64,000 nt of DNA from Pollenia angustigena (Eukaryota; Arthropoda; Insecta; Diptera; Polleniidae): positions 124,122,053 to 124,186,052 of the forward strand of contig OV884056.1 in assembly GCA_930367215.1 (NCBI GenBank), in the 5' to 3' direction. The number at the start of each line of letters is the position of its first letter. The stretch's first letter is position 1. Shown piece after piece: positions 10,741 through 19,320 of this stretch. Under the pieces are notes generated by a model, which had not been told where the DNA came from, searched no databases, and saw only the letters and a list, made by a program, of their open reading frames with translations. The translations under genes were made by a program, and so were the position numbers.

Positions 10741-11766
10741 TACACAGAAAAAATTATTTTTTTCAATTCAAACAAAAAATTTGTAGAATCAAACAATTTT
10801 TTGTCTGAAATCGGTCCTACAAACAAATTCGCATATTCAAACAATTTATTTGCATTTTGTTTATTGAAAAAAACGCTGATTTTTTCAAACAAATAATTTT
10901 ACAGAATCGAACAAAATGTTTATTGAAATTCATATAAATTTTAAACAAATAATTTTGCTGAATCAAACAAAAAAGTTTTGGCACAAGCAATGACGCGCAC
11001 ACAAGTAAGCACTGTTGGTGAAGATGAAGCAGAGCAGAGCGGCCGGCTGGCTTTGAGACACATTTTTTTGTTGGAATAATTTTTGAACGAAGTCTTATTT
11101 ATACACACAATGTTTTTCTTCGTCACTCACTTTTGCTGCATTCTTTCCTTTGCTAATGAAAAAGAAATGTAACCAAAAACAGCGGCAGACCGACTCGATA
11201 TGTTTTTCGTCATCATTCTATTTTTGTATTTGATGTATTTAAACAAACTATTTGAAAAAATTGAATACTGGATTTTATTTTTTTTTTTACCAACTTTGAA
11301 ACCAACCAAAAATTTATTTTGTTTCTTATAATGTTGTAATTTCTGTTGTTTAAAAAAATGAAACGTTTTTTTACCTGCTATTGTTTTTGTTGTTTTTTAC
11401 TACAAACCTCGTCACGCTATTTTATCATTTTTCTTATTGCTGTACTTTTAAAGCGTCCAAAAATAGACTGCGTGTGTTTTTTGTTGTAGTTCTTATATTT
11501 ATCATAAAGAAGTGTTGCTAACAATCAATAAAAAAATGCAAAAGGACGACAACATTAAAGAGCATTAAATATTTCATACAAAATTATGAAAACTTGAAAC
11601 CAATAGCGCGTTTATTATATTTTTGAAGCGTTGTCCACATTTTTGTTGGTTAAATAAAAATCAAACAAAAATATTGATTAAATCAGTAAAAAAATTTGTA
11701 GAAATCCAAAAAAATTTCAAACAAGCCTTTGTTTGAAAATAATTCGGCAATAATTTTTTCTGTGTA
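10741..11766. mobile_element. TIR element, 18-bp perfect terminal inverted repeats
   Basis: TACACAGAAAAAATTATT at 10741-10758 is exactly mirrored at 11749-11766. The interior is non-coding and has repeated AATCAAACAAA-type modules. It sits inside Jockey-like copy C, and removing it together with one TA rejoins the LINE reading frame region. The target duplication would then be TA, as in Tc1/mariner-type elements. Confidence 0.75.
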
Positions 11767-12872
11767 CGTTCTTGCTCTGTTTCATCGAGTAGGGTAATGG
11801 CTAATATGTTAGAATGATTGCTCAGTCTAGAAAGGTATGTGGAGGTAAACTTTTGTATGGTTTTCTTGACTGTAGGTATATTGAGATCATTATGTATAGC
11901 CGTATTTGTTAAAAACCAAGGCGCTTGAGTAATAAATCGCAGGGTTTTAGACTGATATCGTTGTAATATTTCAACATTAGAGTTTTTAGCTGTTCCCCAT
12001 AGTTGTATACCATAAGTCCACACGGGTTTTAGTATTGCTTTGTATAAAAGTAACTTATTGTTTAAACTTAATTCGGATCTCCGACCTAAAAGCCAATACA
12101 TCTTTTTCGTTTTAATATTAAGATATTTGCGCTTTGTTTTTATGTGTTCTTTCCAAGTAAGACGCCTATCTAAATATAATCCCAAGTATTTAACAAAATT
12201 AACAATAGGTATTTGCATTCCGTTAAGTGCAACAGGTGGACAATTTTCTCTTCTAAGGGCAAATGTTATGTGGGAAGACTTTGAAGTGTTTATTTTAATT
12301 TTCCACTTTTGTAACCACTGTTGTAATTTTTTTAATGCTCTTTGTAACAATGTAGAAGCGTCAATAGGACATAACGCTGATGCTATAAGCGCTGTATCAT
12401 CTGAATAAGTCGCTACTGCAATATTTTGTGAGTATGGCATGTCACATGTATAGATTGTATATAGTGTTGGTGCTAGTACACTTCCCTGAGGAACTCTGGC
12501 CTTGATTGGTTTAATGATTGAAAATTCCTCATTATTATTAACATAAAAAAATCTATCTTCTTAATACGATTTAAGAACAAGTTAAATGTTGGTAACAACG
12601 ATTTTAACTTGAACAATAGTCCCAGGCGCAAACTTTATCAAAAGCTTGTTGGACATCTAAAAATACGGCAGAATAATATTTTTTTATTTTCAAAAGTATA
12701 AGTTACTACATTTATAATTCGATGACACTGCTCTGGAGTACCGTGTTCACTGCGAAGACCAAATTGATAGTCAGGAATAATATTTTTTTGCTCTAGAATT
12801 AGTTTTAACCTATTTAGAAACAATCTTTCAAATTTTTTTGAAAGGGTAGATAGTAAACTTATTGGTCTGTAG
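11767..12872 (-). pseudogene. Jockey-like reverse transcriptase, C-terminal part
   Basis: The longest open part (12440-11661) encodes TYSDDTAL (catalytic F/YxDD), then WLQKWKIKIN, HITFALRREN, VKYLGLYLDRRLTW and LKPVWTYGIQLWG. These are the late RT and thumb motifs shared with copies A and B at 15-22 kb. Upstream, at 12870-12600, the QFGLRSEHGTPEQ region is readable in shifted frames. Several frameshifts break the ORF. The last codons of the open frame (11760-11661) belong to the inserted TIR element. Confidence 0.8.
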
Positions 12873-13038
12873 GACTAGAGTTCATTTTCATTTGCAAGTG
12901 CAAGTGATTGTAAATGCAATTAAGCGATTAATACTACATATATAAATATACATATATTAAGATATATATTTATATATAATTAGCAAAATAATATTTGGGA
13001 ATAAAAAATTTTAATTTTAAAAAGATTTTGTTATTCGT
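12873..13038. other. AT-rich spacer
   Basis: Short spacer between the Jockey-like fragment and the next MITE, with ATATATT-rich sequence. Nothing recognised. Confidence 0.5.
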
Positions 13039-13362
13039 GCTTAATTCCCAATTTTTATTATTGATAAAAACACTGAAATTTATTGTTGATGGGATAAGCT
13101 ATTCCTATGTGCATTTCACTGGTTGCTTAGGCCAGATCGTCAGGAAACTTGATCCATAAAGATTTTGGAAAAACTAAAGATATTAAACCAAATAAAACTG
13201 TTAAACGTATAAGACTTATAAGCAACACTTCTACTTGTAACAATATCAAAGTTTTAACAAAAACATCAGCAATAAAGAGTGAGTTTATCTCATCTTACAT
13301 TCCCCACCAACAACAATAAATTTCAGTGTTTTTATCAATAATAAAAATTGAGAATTAAGCAT
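13039..13362. mobile_element. MITE with about 55-bp terminal inverted repeats
   Basis: GCTTAATTCCCAATTTTTAT and the following 35 bases (to about 13093) are mirrored by 13306-13360 with few mismatches. About 320 bp, non-coding interior. No related transposase in the window. Confidence 0.75.
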
Positions 13363-13427
13363 ATTTATATATATTCTTTCCCATCTTACTTGTATTTATA
13401 AAATGGATTTTTAATGATATCTTATAG

Positions 13428-13528
13428 TGTTTTCTTTTCTACAAAAATGTGACATTGTATTTTAAGAAACAGACACCAAATTGCATTTTTTAAATAAAAT
13501 GTCACATTTTTTTGTAGAAAAGAAAACT
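13428..13528. repeat. Foldback element, about 100 bp
   Basis: GTTTTCTTTTCTACAAAAAT followed by GTGACA is mirrored by TGTCACATTTTTTTGTAGAA followed by AAGAAAAC. The two arms are about 33 bp and the loop about 35 bp. A transcript would form a strong hairpin. Probably a tiny MITE. Confidence 0.7.
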
Positions 13529-14469
13529 CCATAAGTGAATATTATAAAACGTAAGGCAGTGCAGTTAAGGGTTAATTTTTGACTTAAATCCCTAGCGGTG
13601 CTCAACACTTTTAATACTTTGGAACACAATTGGACAAAAATGGTTAAGTTATTCAAATATTTATTTAAATCGAATTGAAAAGCATTAAAAGATCGGCATA
13701 AACAACTCGCTATCTAAAGTCAGTGGTAAGATTTTTAAAATATTTAAATGCAGAATCAAAGAATTCCTCTATTATATTTGGTCATTCATTGGACAAAAAA
13801 ATTTACCGAACTTTTTGTTCATGAAAAATACCATTTTTGGAACCTTTTTTAACGCGGTTTAGCTTACGGGAAATTATCACTAAGGCCAAAATATTTTAAG
13901 AATCATCATAAAAAATTTCAGTTTATTTTTAGCGGCGTCAATTTAAACTTTTTTATGTATATGCTTTACAAACACATATAAAAATTCAATTTTAAAAATA
14001 ACACTGTGTGACAAATACAATTTTTTGGCAGAAACACCGCTATTTATCCTTTAATCTAGCGACAAAACTAAGTCAAAATGCGTGCTTGATTTTTCATGTC
14101 CTCGTCGTTTTTCTTTTTTAAGGTCTTGACATTTTTAAGAATATTCACTAGGAAAAAATTTAATTCTCCAAATCCAAATTCCAAAAAAATTCCACGATTG
14201 CAACTTATTTTGTTCTTATTTATTAAAATTTTCTCTAGAAAAGACATGAAAAATGTCTTAAATCAAGAAATACAAAAGTAGCTTAAAAAAAAAAAAAATT
14301 AGAAATATATATCATAGTTCAAGACGCATTTATTTACTATTCGTCCGGTTTTCTTGATTCTTAAATAATATCTAATTTAAAGCATGAAAACGAATGTAAT
14401 AAAGCTTTACAGTTTTTTGAATATTTTTCAAATTACACAGTGCAAAAAAATGCAGGTCAAAAATATGCA
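13529..14469. other. AT-rich non-coding stretch
   Basis: No gene or element end recognised. The 14096-14281 frame is low-complexity Phe/Lys-rich and not convincing. Confidence 0.5.
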
Positions 14470-15140
14470 GGCGTTTGGTAGAAGTCAAAAATAATACTAA
14501 ATATACGTCTGAGCTAAAATACTATTTCAGATGTCTTCAGTAGAATTGTATGGCGATTCTTTTCTTAGAATATATTAACCCTCTAACACTAATTTTAAGA
14601 GTTATTTTTGGGCTTTTTTTTTACTTTTCCACAATAGTATACTAAAACGGCACTTTAGAGGGTTAAAATGTTCCACGAATATTTACTAGGGGTCTTTTAA
14701 GACCAATAGTTCGTGCAATGTATGTAAAACGGATTTTGGAAATTTCGGGCATTGAATTTTTTGAATTTCTTGAAAAGGCGTTCGCTACAAGTCAAAAAAA
14801 ATACTTACTGCTTGGCCCACGATGTCGACAAGAACATTTCTTTCGTATATTTATATTGAAAACAAGAACAAATTTTAATTTTTTTATTACTGTTTTCAAT
14901 ATAAATATGCGAAAGAAATGTTCTTGTCAACATTGTGGGCCTGGCAGTAAATGTACTTCTGCGCAGATGTCTTCAGAAGAATTGTATGACGAATCTCTTC
15001 TTAGAATATATGAACCCTCTAACACTAATTTAAAAAGGTAATATTTGTCCTTTTTTTTAACTTCCACACAAAAGTGTACTAAAACGGCACTTGAAAGGGT
15101 TGAAATGTTCGACGCCTATTTTCTGCGTTAAATATCACCA
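14470..15140 (+). repeat. Dispersed repeat with ATGTCTTCAGTAGAATTGTA block, tandem pair
   Basis: Two diverged units (about 14470-14700 and 14745-15130) share GGCGTTxG...AAGTCAAAAA, CAGATGTCTTCAG and AACCCTCTAACACTAAT. A further partial copy lies at 44790-44895. Part of a unit resumes at 18391-18450 after Jockey-like copy B, which is inserted in it. Non-coding. Confidence 0.7.
14805..14950. mobile_element. Foldback MITE, about 58-bp arms
   Basis: TTACTGCTTGGCCCACGATG through ATTGAAAAC is mirrored by GTTTTCAATATAAATATGCG through GCCTGGCAGTAA. It has 146 bp in all with a loop of about 28 bp. The other copies of the host repeat (about 14490 and 44805) lack it, which gives an empty site with a TA-type duplication. 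Its ends resemble the small foldback at 41341-41402. Confidence 0.8.
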
Positions 15141-15142
15141 TG

Positions 15143-15177
15143 TCAGTTCGGTCTGTGCTTTGTTGCGATACAGACGT
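15143..15177 (+). promoter_or_regulatory. Internal LINE promoter: Inr plus DPE
   Basis: TCAGTTC at 15143 matches the insect initiator (TCAKTY). Counting its A (15145) as +1, AGACGTG begins at +28, the exact spacing and best-known sequence of the downstream promoter element of Drosophila Jockey/Doc/I-type LINEs. There is no TATA box. The site lies within two bases of the element's 5' end, as needed for self-copying transcription. Confidence 0.75.
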
Positions 15178-15540
15178 GTATTTTTAACCCCGCATAAGTT
15201 TTGAACTATTAATTAATCACATTTGATTTTGTAATATACGCAGCGAATGGACGCTTAAACATAAATGAGATATTTTGTTATTAAAATTATTTAACATAAT
15301 AGTGAACAATTAAAACGATAAAATTAAATAAAGAAAAATAGTAAAAATATATACGTATGAATGTTCATACATGTGTATGTATACATATTCTCAACAAAAA
15401 CATTTAAGTTTCTTTTTTTGTTGTTGTTGTAAAATAAAATAAATAATAAAAATATTTAAAGCACAGCAAACGGGGAAAAACAAAAACAACTTTTGTAATG
15501 ATGAGCTCCAGTTTCTAATTTAAGTCGTCTAGAAAAAACC

Positions 15541-15654
15541 ATGGAAACATTAGTGCAAACAGTAAATAATTTTACAAACACAATGGGTAATATGATGCAG
15601 GAGATCCTTAGAATGCAATCGATCTTATTGCAAGCTGTTCTTAACAAACCATGA
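15541..15654 (+). pseudogene. Jockey-like ORF1 (Gag-like), last 38 codons
   Basis: METLVQTVNNFTNTMGNMMQ...NKP ends at a TGA that overlaps the ORF2 ATG (ATGA, 15651-15654). The same Met/Gln/Asn-rich tail and ATGA overlap occur in copy A at 21.86 kb. The remaining ORF1 with its zinc knuckles is missing. Confidence 0.75.
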
Positions 15655-18240
15655 ACTGTTTAAAAATTTGTTTTTGGAACGCAAACGGCATCCGCCAACA
15701 TAAAAATGAATTAGAATACTTTCTTAAAAATAAACAAATTGATGTCATGATGGTTTCTGAAACTCATTTGACCTCAAGAAATACGTTTAAAATCAATGGT
15801 TATACACTATATGATACCAAGGACCCTCGAGATAGAGCTTGTGGAGGTTCTGCCATTTTGATAAAAACCCGAATCAAACACTACCTAATGTGTGATCATC
15901 GTGAAGATTATCTCCAAGCAACGAACATTTGTGTAGAAGAGCTGAATCGAAACATAGTAATCACATCCTTATACTCACCACCTAGATTTGCAATATCAGA
16001 AAGCCAATATTATATATAAGTCATTGGGGCCCTGTTTCCTGGCTGCTGGCGATTATAATGCTAAACATACCTTCTGGGGGTCACGACTAATAACACCAAA
16101 GGGTCGTGTTTTGTATAATACAATCTCTAAAAAAATTTAAATGTTGTCGCGAGGACAACCAACATATTGGCCTGCTGATCCGCAAAATATTCAAGATGTC
16201 ATCGATTTCGGCGTGGTTAAAAACATCCCCACAGAAACGATTCACGTTGAAGCTTCGTTAGAATTATCCTCTGTTCACACGCCTACAGTAGTTACTATAA
16301 CAAACACCAATAGAATTGTATCTCCCTGTGGATACATAGCGACGTCAGCTTCACAAATAAATTGGTTAAAATATAAAAAATATCTCAGTACCCATTGCAC
16401 AGAAAATATACCTCTTAGCACACCGGAAAATATGGATCTCTCTTTTGTGAATTTTGACAGTTATCTTAAACTAGCTGTTCAACATTCCAGCAAACCCCTC
16501 AAAAAAACCAATTATAATAAAATATATTTTACAGATGTCGAGCGCCTCTTGAATGAAAAAAGGAGAGTGCGAAGAGAATGGCAATTGCACAGATCCCCTC
16601 AACTTAAAAATGAATTAAAAGAGTGTACAAAAAGACTAAGAAAATTACTGCAGACTCAGAAAACGGCTTCCGTAGAAAAATATCTTAAGGACATGGATGC
16701 AACTCCACAATCAGGCTACTCATTATGGCTAGCAGCTAGAAAACTCAAAAGACCAGTTATCTCGAAACCGCCATTAAGAAACCCGAATGGAAGTTGGGCA
16801 AGAAATGATAATGAAAAAGGAAACCTGTTTGTAAATCATTTGAAAAACGTATTTACCCCAAATATACCTGACGATCTAGCGGACGAGTTGCCGCCTGTTT
16901 ATGTTAGAGCAGCTATCCCCCTAAGATTTGAGATAAGGGAAATAAAAAGTGCTATTTGTGAATAAAACACCAAGAAGGCACCTGGTTTTGATAAGATCAG
17001 TAACAAAATGCTTTTGGAGCTACCTCGCATAGCAAAGAAAATTATTCTTTATATTTTTAATGTTATTTTATGCCTTGAATACTACCCTCAAGAATGGAAG
17101 GTCTCCTTAAAAACGATGAGACCAAAGCCAGGAAAAGATCACACAAAAGTATTGAGTCATATAGGCCTATTAGCTTATTATCAATATATCAAAGCTGTTC
17201 GAGAAGCTCTTAGCATCAAAATTAACCCCAATTTTTAATGACAATGGGTGTATACCTAATCATAAATTCAGCTTCAGAAGAGAGCATAGCACAATTGAAC
17301 AAACACATCTGATAATAAACGCCATAAGAAAAGCCTTTGAAGAAAGAAAATATTGCTCCGCTCTTTTCATTGATGTTTCTCAAGCTTTTGACAAAGTCTG
17401 GCATGTAGGCTTGTTACATAAATTGAAGCTAAACCTACCGGTTAATACACACAAGCTGTTAGAAAGCTACCTGGTCGGTCGAAAATTTATTATTAAAGAA
17501 GGTGATTTTTTAAGTTCTCCTCAGCCAATTGAAGCTGGAGTCCCTCAGGGAAGCATCCTGGGTCTTCTTTTTTCCGTATATGTATCTCGGACATGCCAAC
17601 AAACAATTTCACCCTAACCTCAACTTTTGCTGATGATACAGCTTTTCTAAGCGTACACGGTAACAGTCGTGAAGCATCTCGATACCTGCAGGATCATATA
17701 TTTCAACTAGAACTGTGGTTAAAAAAATGGAGAATAAAGGTCAATGAGCAAAAATGCGTACATATAACATTCACCTTGCGTCGGGAAACATGCCCCCCTA
17801 TTAAAATCAATAATCAACTAGTGCCTCAACAATCGCATGTCAAATATCTCGGTATTCATCTAGATCGGCGTTTAACATGAAAATGCCATATAGAAGTAAA
17901 ATTAACCCAAATGAAACTAAAAGCAATTCAAATTAACTGGCTTATTGGAAGAAATTCTGTTCTTAGTCTCGATTGCAAACTACTACTTTACAACGCTATT
18001 TTAAAGCCAATATAGTGCTACGGTATTCAACTATGGGGCACTGCCTCGGACTCAAATATCGAAAAAATTCTAAATGCTAAAAACTCAAATATCCACAAGG
18101 ATCTCAATGTGCCACTGGTAAGAACTATTATTACGAAGTATGCGGTAAAATATTTGAAAAGGTTAGAGTTGCACCCAAATCCACTAGATCGAAATATTTT
18201 AAATGATAGCGGCCACTCTCGCTTAAGAAGAAGAGACACC
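15651..18240 (+). pseudogene. Jockey-like ORF2 (endonuclease + reverse transcriptase), decayed
   Basis: The N-terminal APE endonuclease starts CFWNANGIRQHKNELEYFL, with SETHLTS (catalytic Glu) and, in a shifted frame near 16050, GDYNAKHTFWGSR. The linker frame is 16141-16965. RT blocks follow: LFIDVSQAFDKVW (about 17365), GVPQGSILG (about 17535), TFADDTAFLS (17625) and KYLGIHLDRRLT (17840). The frame is broken near 16020, 16135, 16965, 17180, 17580 and by stops at 17878 and about 18014. No function is expected. Confidence 0.85.
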
Positions 18241-18480
18241 TACACCTACATATGTGAACAGAACCCGTGATGAAGAAAATTTTCGTCTGGCACTGGCAGG
18301 ACATAAAATAAAGCATTATGTTAAGATTTGATTAATTATTGTTAGTTCATATTTAATATATGAAGATTCAATAAATTCATAATGAAAAAAAAATATCACC
18401 AGGGGTTTTCTAAGACCAAAAGTCCGTGCAATGCAATCTCATATGCCTGCTGTTCAACGGAGACATGAAAATTCGTGATC

Positions 18481-18622
18481 AAATACTTTTTGATTCGAAA
18501 GCAATTTTATTTCTAATTCTTTCAGTCGATACTGAACGAATCGAAGTTATTTTTTCAGTATTGAGAATTTGAGTTTTCACAACACTGAAATAAAATTGCC
18601 TTCGAATCCAAAAAGTATTATG
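18481..18622. repeat. Foldback repeat, about 35-bp arms
   Basis: AATACTTTTTGATTCGAAAG followed by CAATTTTATTTC is mirrored by GAAATAAAATTG then CCTTCGAATCCAAAAAGTAT. About 140 bp in all, a small MITE-like hairpin. Confidence 0.65.
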
Positions 18623-18791
18623 TTTGTAATAGTCCTATTCCTTCAATTTTCAGAAATGACTTTATACACTACCAGACTATTATATTGTATCTTCATGTTA
18701 CATTTTACCTTAGCTTTCCTTTGGACACAAATGATGTATGTATATTATATGTACAGAAAAATTTACAATTATTAGATACCAGCAGAATGTA

Positions 18792-18807
18792 TGTGTGACG
18801 TCACACA
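18792..18807. other. 16-bp perfect palindrome containing TGACGTCA
   Basis: TGTGTGACGTCACACA is fully self-complementary and includes the CREB/ATF consensus TGACGTCA. It sits upstream of a stretch (about 18838-18930) resembling a LINE or SINE 3' tail, and may be part of that repeat rather than a real enhancer. Confidence 0.35.
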
Positions 18808-18809
18808 AT

Positions 18810-19071
18810 TTGCCATGCATTGTCATCCAAACTAAACGTGTACACAAAATTTCAGCTCAATCGGTTGAAGATAACTGCTTCAAAATTGAGTTGCAAGATT
18901 CCACCCGAACAAACATACATTCATACATACATTGTAAGTTAAATAAAAGCTTTTAAAATTGGTAGCATGTCATAACGTCCAGTGTCCTAGTGTCCAAAGA
19001 CACTATTTAAAAACAAACTTAAAATAGAAACTTGTGAGTCCATGCTTTCCTCTTTTAATTTACTCGAAATG
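18810..19071. other. Non-coding spacer with possible LINE/SINE tail
   Basis: AAATTTCAGCTCAATCGGTT followed by a CATACATTCATACATACATT microsatellite is a common 3'-tail arrangement of insect retroposons. No element body was recognised upstream. Confidence 0.35.
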
Positions 19072-19320
19072 TTTTTTTTTTTTTTTTTTAATTTATTATT
19101 GAATCTTTCTTATCAAAATTTACAATATGTATTCAAATCTTAATTCTACTTGTTGTTTATTAGTTGTTACCAGTGTAACCACTAACTGCTGTATTCAAAT
19201 TTTAAAAATGTCTTCTAGTTAGGCTCAAAGTATCGTTTCTTTTTAGCCTCTGGTGACCTGCGAACTGAATCAGACCCCGAGCGAGGTAGTTAGGGTGGGC
19301 CATTAGTTTATCGATGTAAT

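Larger units (their letters stand above)
10600..12872 (-). mobile_element. Jockey-like LINE, 3' fragment (copy C)
   Basis: The RT C-terminal region (12872-11767) is interrupted by a TIR element at 10741-11766. It resumes at 10740 with codons for LHILDLPFT and a stop, the expected C-terminus of this family. The 5' half is missing. The element has frameshifts and in-frame stops. The 3' end is not sharply defined; a 16-bp palindrome (AATAACAGCTGTTATT) lies at its presumed edge near 10587. Confidence 0.7.
15141..18390 (+). mobile_element. Jockey-like LINE (copy B) with 11-bp target duplication
   Basis: It is flanked by AAATATCACCA at 15130-15140 and 18391-18401. The 5' end starts TGTCAGTTCGG, with an internal promoter. 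Most of ORF1 is deleted, leaving its last 38 codons. ORF2 is readable throughout but broken by frameshifts and stops. The 3' end is a short A-run preceded by AATAAA. The bounded ends and 5' promoter suggest it retrotransposed as a full-length or internally deleted RNA and decayed afterwards. Confidence 0.85.

Noticed and set aside
14096..14281. 61-codon Phe/Lys-rich frame
   Set aside because: Low complexity, no start context and no recognisable domain.
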